64,000 nt of DNA from Rhodovastum sp963714255 (lineage in GTDB: Bacteria; Pseudomonadota; Alphaproteobacteria; Acetobacterales; Acetobacteraceae). Made by a program: the position numbers and the translations under genes. Below the pieces are notes generated by a model, which was given only the letters and a program-made list of their open reading frames with translations, was not told where the DNA came from and ran no database searches. Shown here piece after piece: positions 36,412-44,268 of the stretch (positions are counted from its first letter, which is position 1; every line of letters begins with the position of its first letter). Location of the stretch: the NCBI GenBank assembly GCA_963714255.1, contig CAVQNU010000029.1:3461-67460 (forward strand), read 5' to 3'.

Positions 36412-37947
36412 ATGGCATTTTTGAGCGTCATCCGACGTTGGGCGTTGCGGGAAAGAATCTCGATCCGGGAGATCACGCGGCGCACGGGGCTATCGCGGAA
36501 CACCATTCGCAAATACTTGCGGTCCGGGACGGTGGAGCTGAAGTTCAAGGTTCCGAAGCGGAGCAGCAAGCTCGACGCTTTTGCCGACAAGCTGTCGGAG
36601 TGGCTGAAGGTAGAGGCTGGGAAATCACGCAAGCAAAGACGCACAGCCAAGCAACTGCACGCTGATCTGGTGGTCCTGGGCTACAACGGATCTTACGGCC
36701 GCGTGGCGGCCTTCTCGCGAGCCTGGAAGGCTGATCGGGTGCGAGAGGCGCAGAGCATCGGGCGCGGCACGTTCGTGCCGTTGGCCTTTCAGCCTGGCGA
36801 AGCCTTTCAGTTCGACTGGAGCGAAGACTGGGCGGTGCTGGGTGGCGAGCGGACCAAGCTGCAGGTCGCGCATTTCAAGCTGTCGTTCAGCCGCGCCTTC
36901 ATCGTGCGGGCCTATCCGCTGCAGACACACGAGATGCTGTTCGACGCTCACTACCATGCATTCCGGGTTCTGGGCGGTGTGCCACGGCGCGGCATCTACG
37001 ACAACATGCGGACCGCGGTCGATCGGATTGGCGTCGGCAAGGCGCGTCAGGTCAACACTCGCTTCCTTGCCATGACCAGCCACTATCTTTTCGATGCCGA
37101 GTTCTGCAATCCCGCTTCAGGCTGGGAGAAGGGACAGGTCGAGAAGAACGTCCGCGACGCGCGCCATCGGCTGTGGCAGCCCATGCCGGCCTTTGCTGAC
37201 CGGGATGCGCTGAACGCCTGGTTGGAACAACGTTGTGTGGAACTCTGGGGGCAAGTCCCGCATGGCAGGCTGCCAGGAACCATTGCTGACGCATGGGCCA
37301 GCGAAAAGTCGAGCCTGATGGTCCTGCCGCCTCGCTTTGACGGCTTCGTCGAGCACACCAAGCGCGTATCGCCCACCTGCCTGGTTTCCCTGGACCGCAC
37401 CCGCTACAGCGTGCCTGCCTCGTTTGCCAATCGGCCAGTCAGCGTGCGGGTTTATCCGGAACGGATTGTTGTGGCGGCCGAAGGGCAAATCGTCTGCGAG
37501 CATATGCGCATCATCGAGCGGTCGCATCATCTGCCGGGGCGGACGATCTACGACTGGCGCCACTATCTGGCGGTGATCCAGCGCAAGCCGGGCGCTCTGC
37601 GGAACGGCGCGCCGTTTGCCGACCTGCCCGAGGCGTTCAAGCGTATGCAGGGCACTCTCCTGAAGCGGCCTGGCGGCGACAGGGAGATGGTGGAAATCTT
37701 GGCGTTGGTTCTGCAGCACGATGAAGGGGCCGTGCTGTGCGCTGTCGAGTTGGCCTTGGACGACGGCCTGTTGACCAAGACCCATATCCTGAACCTTCTG
37801 CACCGGCTGGTCGACGGCAAGAGCACGGCTGCCGCCGTCGACCCGCCGCGGGCTTTGGTCCTACGCCGGGAACCGCAGGCGAATGTCGAACGCTATGACG
37901 CGCTTCGCAACACGGCCGACCTGCCGGATGCGCATCATGCGAAATGA
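36412..37947 (+). CDS. istA: IS21 transposase IstA
   Basis: The protein of about 511 residues has an N-terminal helix-turn-helix (SIREITRRTGLSRNTIRKYL) and a DDE integrase core (FQFDWSEDWAVLGG, GIYDNMRTAVD, then NPASGWEKGQVEKNV with the glutamate). A C-terminal domain follows (RYSVPASFANRPVSVRVYPERI). It cuts and joins the IS21 ends. The ATG at 36412 was chosen; in-frame GTG and TTG starts exist upstream. Its stop overlaps the istB start region. Confidence 0.9.
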   Translation: MAFLSVIRRWALRERISIREITRRTGLSRNTIRKYLRSGTVELKFKVPKRSSKLDAFADKLSEWLKVEAGKSRKQRRTAKQLHADLVVLGYNGSYGRVAAFSRAWKADRVREAQSIGRGTFVPLAFQPGEAFQFDWSEDWAVLGGERTKLQVAHFKLSFSRAFIVRAYPLQTHEMLFDAHYHAFRVLGGVPRRGIYDNMRTAVDRIGVGKARQVNTRFLAMTSHYLFDAEFCNPASGWEKGQVEKNVRDARHRLWQPMPAFADRDALNAWLEQRCVELWGQVPHGRLPGTIADAWASEKSSLMVLPPRFDGFVEHTKRVSPTCLVSLDRTRYSVPASFANRPVSVRVYPERIVVAAEGQIVCEHMRIIERSHHLPGRTIYDWRHYLAVIQRKPGALRNGAPFADLPEAFKRMQGTLLKRPGGDREMVEILALVLQHDEGAVLCAVELALDDGLLTKTHILNLLHRLVDGKSTAAAVDPPRALVLRREPQANVERYDALRNTADLPDAHHAK

Positions 37948-38268
37948 CCCTGCCAGCGCCGCCACCGTGGTCATGCTGCGCGGCCTGAGGATGTTCGGCA
38001 TGGCACAGGCCGTCAGTGAGCTGATGGAGCAGGGATCACCGGCTTTCGAAGCCGCGGTGCCGATCTTGTCGCAGCTACTGAAGGCTGAAATGGCGGAGCG
38101 CGACGTGCGCTCCATCACCTACCAGCTCAAGACCGCCCGGTTCCCAACCTACAAGGACCTCGCAGGCTTTGACTTCGGCGCCAGCGAAATCAATGAAGCC
38201 CTTGTCCGGCAGCTGTATCGCTGTGAGTTCATAGACAGCGCCAACAACGTCGTCCTCATCGGCGGTCC
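37937..38268 (+). pseudogene. istB: IstB ATPase, 5' part
   Basis: This is the N-terminal part of the IS21 helper ATPase: MRNDPASAATVVMLRGLRMFG, SQLLKAEMAERDVRSI and FDFGASEINEALV, up to NNVVLIGG. The reading frame leaves istB inside the Walker A codons at 38268, where a recombinase cassette begins, and stops at 38282-38284. It continues at 40851. Confidence 0.88.
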
Positions 38269-38300
38269 CGATCCCGCTTCATAGTGCTCACCTTCCCATC

Positions 38301-40373
38301 CTATTGTAATGCAAGGCTGTTTTGCCGCTCATCCTGAGACGGCGGGCGGCGGTGCCGGCGATCGTCAGCGGCACGTCTGATAGTTTCGGTCTCAAGATCA
38401 GCGCTGCGGATAACCCAAGGGGCACCTTTGCAGAGCTGTTGGGCAGGCAGCAGCTTTTCAGCGATCATGCGCCGAACCGTTGCCTCGCTGACGTTGAGCC
38501 GCTCAGCAGCTTCTTCCAGCGTTACCTCGCCACGTTCGACGCGTTCGCCGTCGCGGTAGGGGGCAATGCCACGATGATTGCGCAGCGTGCAGACCCGCGA
38601 CTTTGTCCAGCTGTTGCCACGGCCAGTGGTCTTGCCGGCCCTGTTGAGAACGGCAGCGATTGCTTGGTCGGGCATTTGCCGGGCGAGCACGGTGACCAAC
38701 CCCACCACGTCGGCATCGACACGCCAGCGGTGTTGGCCCGTGCGGTTCTTGGCGACCCGCAGTTCGGTGTGATCGCCGCCGCACCAACGCACCACGAGTT
38801 CCAGCGTATCGGCGCACACGCGAACGACGATCTCCTCGATCAGCGCGCGGATGATGCGCTTGCGGGTTGCGGTGGTCGCGCCCTGGCTGTTCCAAGCACG
38901 CTCGAGGTCGGCCCCAAGGGTGAGCAGGCGGCTCCGCTCGGCGGCATCAACACTGGCTCTTGGGCGAGCCGCCAGCGCCTCGCGGTCGGCCTCAATGGCG
39001 CGGACCGCCTCCAGGCGTTCATTCCAGCGTCGCTCGAGCTCGCCGGCCACCAGGCGGTTGTCGGGATCGACCGCATCGTATTGCCGGCGCGCGAGTGTCG
39101 CCTCATAGCGCGCCTGCTCGAGCGCGAGGTCGAGTTGGCGCAGCTTGGCCGCGGTTTCCACTTGCTCCACAGCAAGAGCGTTCAGCGCGGCCTCGATGCC
39201 GAGCGGTTGCAGGCGGCGGACTGCCTCTGCGCCTACGGCACGATCGATCCGCATGCCGCCGAAAGAGATGCACTGATCGCCGCCATGGTTGAGATGGCCG
39301 CCACGGCAGTGGTACCGCCCGACGCTGCCTTTGGCGCCGCCGTAGGCCACATGCAGCTTGCGGCCGCAATGGCCGCAGCGCAGCAAGCCCGCCAGCAGCG
39401 CTTCGCCACGCCGGACCGATCCGCGGCTCATGAAGCTCTTGCCGTTGGCATTGTCGCTGATCAGGCGCTGGTTCCGCTCGAACTCGGCCCAACTGATATA
39501 GGCGCTGTGGTGATCACGGATCAGAACCTCCCACTTCTCCTGCTCCTTGCGGAAACCCCTGACGATGCGCTTGCGGCCGTCCTGGATGGTAACACGACTG
39601 CCGGTCCGGCCGAACACGTACGCACCGGCATAGACCGGATTGGTCAGCATCTGACGCAGCGAGTTGTAGACGGGCAGCTTCCAGGTGATCCGCCGCCCCT
39701 CCGGTCCGTATTCGACCGCCGGCAGCGGCAGCTTTTCCTGGCGCATCCACAAATGTACCTGCCGCACTGTCTGCAGCGCCGCAAACCGCGTGAACACCAG
39801 CGTGATCGCCTCCTGCACACGTCGGTCCGGATCCTTCTCGATACGGTTATTGGGCATCTTGACATAGCCCACCGCCACGGTCAGCAGCAGTTCCCCACGC
39901 CGGGCCTTCTGACGAAGCGCCTCAAACGAGCGCTGCCGGAACAGCGACAGCTCCATCTCGCTCATCGTGCCTTTCATTCCGAGCAGCAACCGATCATTGG
40001 GATGCCGCGGGTCATAGACACCATCCTCATCGACAATCAACGTGTCCACTATGCCGCAGAATTCGAGCAGGGTGTGCCAGTCACGCCCGTTGCGCGCCAG
40101 CCGCGATGCTTCAATCGAGACCACAGCACCAACGCGTCCTTCGCAGATTGCAGCAAGTAACTTCTCGAAGCCGGGGCGCGTGACGCCAGAGCCGGAACGG
40201 CCGAGGTCATCATCGATCACCTCGACATTGCTCCACCCGAGCGCACGGGCGCGGTCGGTCAACGCATACTGTCGCCGTCGGCTCTCATGGTTGTTGAGTA
40301 CCTGGTCGGCTGTGGACTGCCGCACATAGACATAGGCGCTGCGCGCCAGGTGTTCAGGCGTGATCTTGGTCAT
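38301..40373 (-). CDS. Large serine recombinase with C-terminal HTH
   Basis: The 690-residue protein has a resolvase catalytic domain (residues about 10-150) with the nucleophile in AYVYVRQST and the SIEASRLARNGRDW and FRQRSFEALRQKARRGE motifs. A recombinase domain follows (PVYNSLRQMLTNPVYAGAYV), then a zinc-ribbon (LLRCGHCGRKLHVAYGG and later HCRGGHLNHGGDQC) and a coiled coil (about 420-490). Unusually, residues about 620-670 (LEEAAERLNVSEATVRRMI) form an excisionase-like helix-turn-helix. It probably integrates and excises the cassette. AGGGAGAA lies nine bases before the ATG. Confidence 0.9.
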   Translation of the reverse strand: MTKITPEHLARSAYVYVRQSTADQVLNNHESRRRQYALTDRARALGWSNVEVIDDDLGRSGSGVTRPGFEKLLAAICEGRVGAVVSIEASRLARNGRDWHTLLEFCGIVDTLIVDEDGVYDPRHPNDRLLLGMKGTMSEMELSLFRQRSFEALRQKARRGELLLTVAVGYVKMPNNRIEKDPDRRVQEAITLVFTRFAALQTVRQVHLWMRQEKLPLPAVEYGPEGRRITWKLPVYNSLRQMLTNPVYAGAYVFGRTGSRVTIQDGRKRIVRGFRKEQEKWEVLIRDHHSAYISWAEFERNQRLISDNANGKSFMSRGSVRRGEALLAGLLRCGHCGRKLHVAYGGAKGSVGRYHCRGGHLNHGGDQCISFGGMRIDRAVGAEAVRRLQPLGIEAALNALAVEQVETAAKLRQLDLALEQARYEATLARRQYDAVDPDNRLVAGELERRWNERLEAVRAIEADREALAARPRASVDAAERSRLLTLGADLERAWNSQGATTATRKRIIRALIEEIVVRVCADTLELVVRWCGGDHTELRVAKNRTGQHRWRVDADVVGLVTVLARQMPDQAIAAVLNRAGKTTGRGNSWTKSRVCTLRNHRGIAPYRDGERVERGEVTLEEAAERLNVSEATVRRMIAEKLLPAQQLCKGAPWVIRSADLETETIRRAADDRRHRRPPSQDERQNSLALQ

Positions 40374-40536
40374 CGCCGTTCTCCCTGCCGTCGCTTCCGA
40401 CTCGCACAATCCCGATGGCTTCCATCAGCAGTGCTTGCAACAACGGCGCCAGTTTCGCTTGCAGCGTCGATGGTAGTGGCGGCACTATTTCCTGTAGTTC
40501 GAACAGGTCGTGCTGACGCCGTTGATCGTGTCTCAT
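40354..40536 (-). CDS. Small cassette protein, function unknown
   Basis: This 60-residue frame starts MRHDQRRQHDLFELQEIVPP behind GAGG and contains LQAKLAPLLQALLMEAIG. Short frames of this character commonly precede recombinases of this type. It overlaps the recombinase start by 20 bases, consistent with coupling. The function is not known. Confidence 0.55.
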   Translation of the reverse strand: MRHDQRRQHDLFELQEIVPPLPSTLQAKLAPLLQALLMEAIGIVRVGSDGRENGDDQDHA

Positions 40537-40822
40537 CACCGGGTACCTCGCAAAGGGACGATTCGCACCGGTCTGAGGCTAGAAGCGTATCAATCAGGGC
40601 GCGCAACTCTATGAGCCGCTGAAATGGAAGGCGCGGACATTCCACGACACGGAGGTCGCTTGCCTGCGGGTCTGTCATCCAGACCGGCAGCAAAGCCAGG
40701 GTCCGATCAGGCTGCCGAATCACCAGATGTTCGGCACCAGCGTGCCGCTTGACGGCAACAACCTCGACGAATTCTCCCCGTCGTGGGTGGAACGGGTACG
40801 TAATCCGCTCGTCGCGCGTCAG
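40370..40822 (-). CDS. DUF5372-like protein of the recombinase cassette
   Basis: The first part, TRDERITYPFHPRRGEFVEV through DRTLALLPVWMTD to RLIELRALIDTLL, resembles the small DUF5372 proteins encoded next to serine recombinases. The rest is serine- and threonine-rich and overlaps the small frame above, so the true end may be earlier. No standard start codon is visible inside the cassette; the given start (CTG) is provisional. Confidence 0.5.
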   Translation of the reverse strand: MTRDERITYPFHPRRGEFVEVVAVKRHAGAEHLVIRQPDRTLALLPVWMTDPQASDLRVVECPRLPFQRLIELRALIDTLLASDRCESSLCEVPGDETRSTASARPVRTTGNSAATTIDAASETGAVVASTADGSHRDCASRKRRQGERR

Positions 40823-40850
40823 ACACCCGGCAGTATGACGCTGGTTCGCC

Positions 40851-41292
40851 GGGAACCGGCAAGACCCACGTTGCAACGGCGCTCGGTGTCCAGGCTGTCG
40901 AGCATCACCGCAAGAGGGTCCGGTTCTTCTCCACCGTCGAACTCGTCAATGCCTTGGAGCAAGAAAAGGCGCAGGGCAAGGCTGGCCAAATCGCCGAGCG
41001 TCTGGTCCGGTCAGACCTCGTGATCCTGGATGAGCTCGGATATCTCCCCTTCAGTGCCTCCGGCGGCGCTTTGCTCTTCCACCTGCTCAGCAAACTCTAT
41101 GAGCACACCAGTGTCGTTATCACCACCAATCTGAGCTTCAGCGAATGGGCTGGGGTGTTTGTTGACGCCAAGATGACGACTGCCTTGCTCGACCGCCTCA
41201 CTCACCACTGCCACATCCTTGAAACCGGAAACGATAGCTTCCGCTTCAAGGCCAGCGCCGCAACCACCAAACCCGGAAGGAAAAAGCAATGA
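40851..41292 (+). pseudogene. istB: IstB ATPase, 3' part
   Basis: This continues istB from the P-loop (PGTGKTHVATALGVQAVEHH) through Walker B LVILDELGYLPFSASGG, sensor region SVVITTNLSFSEW and the C-terminal LLDRLTHHCHILETG to RKKQ and the stop. No other damage is seen, so precise excision of the cassette would restore a working gene. Confidence 0.88.
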
Positions 41293-41385
41293 CTTGACCC
41301 GCTTTCAGGCCACGAACCATACTCACAGCCGGGTCAGTTCTCAGTGAAAAGCCCGGGTCAGATCTCAGCGGAAATCAACACTTAG

Positions 41386-41515
41386 TTTTCTTCGTGGGCT
41401 GACCAAGCAATAAGATCATTGCCGTGTAGCATATGTCTCGGTGACAGCATAGCGTCAGGCGGACAACGCAGATGCACGTGCGATTGTGATATCTTCGAGA
41501 AACCGCCCGACCCAA
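41386..41515. repeat. 130-bp direct repeat, copy 1
   Basis: This segment, from GTTTTCTTCGTGGGC to AACCGCCCGACCCAAG, recurs almost unchanged at 42797-42926. The two copies flank the first ISAs1-type element exactly. It begins right after the IS21 target duplication. No coding potential is evident. Confidence 0.85.
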
Positions 41516-42796
41516 GGCTGTTCAACGCTTCCTGATATCGAGCATTTTGAGCAGCGGTTTGGGACCGGCGAGGGCTGCGCGGTAGCGGTCCTGCGGGAGC
41601 GTGCTGGACTTGTTGGCCTTGAGGACATTGAAGGCGAAGCTTCGGACGCGGGCGAACACGCCTGGGTTGGAGCGGATGCGCGAGCGGTCCTCGCCGAAGG
41701 TCTCGTCGCGGCTGTAGTGGGAGGTTGTCTCCACGCCCCAGTGGGCGCGGATTGCATCGGCCGCGACCTGGGCGGTGAGTGGAGCATTGGCGAGATAGAT
41801 TGCGGTGTCGGTGGAAGGGCGCAGCAAGCCGCTGGCCGGGCTGAAGGTGAGAACGTCGCGCTCGACACGGATGATGGTTTTGACGTGCTCCTTCCACTCG
41901 GAACCGGCCAGCTTGTCGGCAGGTTCAAAGATGGTGACGGTGCGGCGTTCGAAGCGATTTCGGCCGCGATCGACGCTGGTGATGGCATCGCGCGGAGCGG
42001 TGGTGGCGCAGATGTCCTGCGCCTGGGCCAGCAGGGTGGGCTGGTTCTCCTTGAGCTGGACGATCAGGGTGAGATCGGCGTCACGGGCGACCTCGAAGTG
42101 TTTTTTTGACAGTGCAACGCATCGAGGGTGACCAGGGAGCCCGGGGCCACGCCGAGTTCGGCAAGCAGGGCCTGCGCTGCCGGGATCTCGTTGGATTTCT
42201 CGGCGATGTCGACATGGGCGAGCACGAGCGCCGTGTCGGTGGCGAACGCGCTGAGCACCTGGGCGGCGGCGCGGTCGTGAAAGGCATCGAAGCTGCCCCG
42301 CAGCGTCTTGCCGTCCAGCGCGATGCTGCCGCTGCCACCGCTGCAGGCCGCCTGCAGAAGGGCGGCATGGCGGCGGAACGCGACCTCCACAGCCGCCGGC
42401 TCAAGACCTTGCAGGATGTAGCGGATGGCAGTGTGGGCGGGGGCGCGTCGCCATTTCAGGCCGAATGTCGTATTCAGTCGGCGCCGATGCACGTCGATGA
42501 AGGTGGCGATGCCGCGATACGAGTTGCTGCCCGTCACCACCGCCAGGATGGAGAACAGCAGCAGATGAGGCCGCTTGTAGAGCTTGCCTTCCGCCCGTCG
42601 CGGGTCGGGTATCTCAGCCAGCAGATCGAGCAGCGACGTGAACGCAGCCACGGCAACCTCCAGACAGGTTGCCGCCCCAGGAGTCAGAGACCAGCCGATT
42701 CGGGAATCCTTAAAAATCCAGTCCGCCTCACTTCTCCTCCTGCCTGTTGCCGCCAGGATCTCACCCCACCCCGCACAGCAGCGTTGAACAGCCTTG
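41513..42796 (-). mobile_element. ISAs1-family element, copy A
   Basis: The 1,284-bp element is bounded by inverted repeats CAAGGCTGTTCAACGC (41513) and GCGTTGAACAGCCTTG (42781-42796). The same ends bound copy B, which lies in the opposite orientation. No short target duplication flanks it; instead both sides carry the 130-bp direct repeat. Confidence 0.88.
41522..42651 (-). CDS. ISAs1-family transposase, needs a -1 frameshift
   Basis: The transposase starts at about GTG 42651 (VAVAAFTSLLDLLAEIPDP) and includes the ISAs1 H-repeat motifs IALDGKTLRGSFD and VTLDALHCQK. It then reaches a run of seven A on the coding strand (42107-42101) followed by C. The remaining half (HFEVARDADLTLIVQLKENQ ... 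GVETTSHYSRDETFGED ... LLKMLDIRKR) is in the -1 frame. The heptamer A-AAA-AAC type site is identical in copy B, so programmed slippage is possible. Confidence 0.8.
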
Positions 42797-42926
42797 TTTT
42801 CTTCGTGGGCCGACCAAGCAATAAGATCATTGCCGTGTAGCATATGTCTCGGTGACAGCATAGCGTCAGGCGGACAACGCAGATGCACGTGCGATTGTGA
42901 TATCTCAAGAAACCGCCCGACCCAAG
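42797..42926. repeat. 130-bp direct repeat, copy 2
   Basis: This near-identical partner of 41386-41515 differs at a few positions (GGGCCGACC instead of GGGCTGACC, and TCTCAAG instead of TCTTCGAG). It starts immediately at the right end of ISAs1 copy A. Beyond it (42927-43046) is unassigned upstream DNA of the deaminase gene, including TTGACA at 42956. Confidence 0.85.
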
Positions 42927-43046
42927 CCATGCGGCCCAGGGGTTCTGGAATCAACTTGACACACGGGCTGACAAATGCTCGATGTAAGGAAGCCACGAAG
43001 TAAGTTAGCTGTAGCGCGGTTTCCGTGATCGTGCTAGGAGCAGGGA

Positions 43047-43161
43047 ATGGCCGGGAAAAAACAGCTCGATTCCTATGCCGACGCGCTGTTCGCTGCGCAA
43101 CGCGGCTTCCTGATCATCGGCCTAGCCGGGTACACGGGGGCCGGGTACACGGGGGCCGGGT
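43047..43161 (+). pseudogene. DcdV/AvcD-like anti-phage deaminase, 5' fragment (P-loop)
   Basis: The fragment encodes MAGKKQLDSYADALFAAQRG followed by FLIIGLAGYTGAG, an N-terminal P-loop. It then runs into ISAs1 copy B. AGGAGCAGGGA precedes the ATG. Anti-phage dCTP deaminases have exactly this plan, a kinase-like P-loop domain followed by a deaminase. Here the P-loop codons contain a 15-bp tandem duplication (YTGAG twice), and the rest of the kinase-like domain is missing. The deaminase half is at 45373. Confidence 0.65.
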
Positions 43162-43343
43162 CAAGGCTGTTCAACGCTGCTGTGCTGGGTGGGGTAAGTC
43201 CTGGCGGCAACAGGCAGGAGGAGAAGTGAGGCGGACTGGATTTTTAAGGATTCCCGAATCGGCTGGTCTCTGACTCCTGGGGCGGCAACCTGTCTGGAGG
43301 TTGCCGTGGCTGCGTTCACGTCGCTGCTCGATCTGCTGGCTCA

Positions 43344-44268
43344 GAGTCCGTTGGGAAAGGGTCAGGCCATAGTTATGGACGCAAGCAGGCGAGTGATGGA
43401 GGCGAAGAGCATTGTAGCAGCGGATACGTGTGTCAGCGTTTCGTAATCGAGCTTTAGGCGGCGCGAGCCAGTCAGCGCCCCGATGCTTTGCTCAACTCTC
43501 CATCGCTTGGGCAGAAGCACGAACCCTTTGGCGAAATCGGGGCGTTTGACGACCTCGACAACACGGTTCTTGGCCTGCTGCACATAGTCGATGAACCGCG
43601 TCTTGTAGCCGCCATCGACCACTACGGTCAGTATCCACGGGCAGAGCCGCAACAACCGCATGACCAGCGGGATGCCGCCATCCTGGTCCTGAACGTCGGC
43701 AGAAGTGATCTTCACCGCCAGAAGCCGACCGTCGGTGTCGACGGCAATATGCCTCTTGCGACCAAGGACTTTCTTGCCAGCATCATAGCCACGTTCTCCC
43801 CCCGGCGCGTCGCATTTGACCGATTGCGCATCAATGATCGCCAGTGTCGGACTTGCCTCCCGGCCGGCTTTTTCGCGGTCCATCATCACCAGGCGATGGT
43901 TGATCTGCTCCATGTGGCCACCGTCGGACAGCAGACGCCAGTAGTCGTAGCAAATGGCCGATGGCGGCAGGTCCTTCGGCATGGCGTCCCACGGAATGCC
44001 ATAGCGTATGACATAGCGAATACCGTTCATGACTTCACGCAATTGATGTGTCCGCGGACGGCCGCGTCCCTTCGGAACCGGAAGAAAAGGTTCTAGAACC
44101 TCCCACTCCTCGTTCGTCAGGTCGCTGGGGTATCTTTGGCCACGTCGGTCATAGCGAGCACGATTTCCTTTTGTCCAAACCATCGGTACGTCCGTCATCC
44201 GTCGTCTACCAAAGCGTACCTTCTACAATGGCATAGCCGCGACTTGGAATCCCTTTCCCAACGGACTC
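43344..44268 (-). mobile_element. IS5-family element (IS1031-like)
   Basis: The 925-bp element has terminal inverted repeats GAGTCCGTTGGGAAAGGG on the left and CCCTTTCCCAACGGACTC on the right. Flanking triplets are TCA (43341-43343) and TGA (44269-44271), fitting the TNA target of the IS1031 subgroup but differing in the middle base. Copy A of ISAs1 shows the uninterrupted target TGA. Confidence 0.85.
43362..44198 (-). CDS. IS5-family transposase
   Basis: The 278-residue DDE transposase has an N-terminal IS5 domain (YPSDLTNEEWEVLEPFLP) and catalytic segments LAIIDAQSVKCDAPGGERG, AGKKVLGRKRHIAVDT, VVVDGGYKTRF and KRWRVEQSIG. The frame is full length with no visible lesion, so it could be active. 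Confidence 0.9.
   Translation of the reverse strand: MTDVPMVWTKGNRARYDRRGQRYPSDLTNEEWEVLEPFLPVPKGRGRPRTHQLREVMNGIRYVIRYGIPWDAMPKDLPPSAICYDYWRLLSDGGHMEQINHRLVMMDREKAGREASPTLAIIDAQSVKCDAPGGERGYDAGKKVLGRKRHIAVDTDGRLLAVKITSADVQDQDGGIPLVMRLLRLCPWILTVVVDGGYKTRFIDYVQQAKNRVVEVVKRPDFAKGFVLLPKRWRVEQSIGALTGSRRLKLDYETLTHVSAATMLFASITRLLASITMA

Larger units (their letters stand above)
38269..40850 (-). mobile_element. Serine-recombinase cassette inserted in the istB P-loop
   Basis: The insertion splits the GG-PGTGKT codons of istB. Joining GGCGGTCC (ending 38268) to GGGAACCGGC (from 40851) restores GGPGTGKTHVA. The two inner ends are imperfect inverted repeats: 38269-38287 against the reverse complement of 40832-40850 share CGA-CC-GC-TCATA-TG. 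They resemble the arms of a recombined attP site with a likely two-base CC crossover. The cassette holds three leftward genes: a DUF5372-like frame, a small frame and a large serine recombinase. Confidence 0.8.
36299..41380 (+). mobile_element. IS21-family element interrupted by a serine-recombinase cassette
   Basis: The ends are TGTTGAGTGCCGTTGAGAAC on the left and, inverted, TGTTGATTTCCGCTGAGATC on the right. Both carry internal CTGAGAACTGACCC repeats typical of IS21 termini. The element is flanked by a 7-bp direct repeat CTTAGTT (36292-36298 and 41381-41387). It encodes istA and istB, but istB is split by a 2.6-kb insertion. Without the insertion the element would be about 2.5 kb, the usual IS21 size. 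Confidence 0.88.

Noticed and set aside
43110..43161. Short direct repeats as a possible CRISPR or att array
   Set aside because: There are only two 15-bp units without spacers, and they encode part of the P-loop; a simple tandem duplication fits better.
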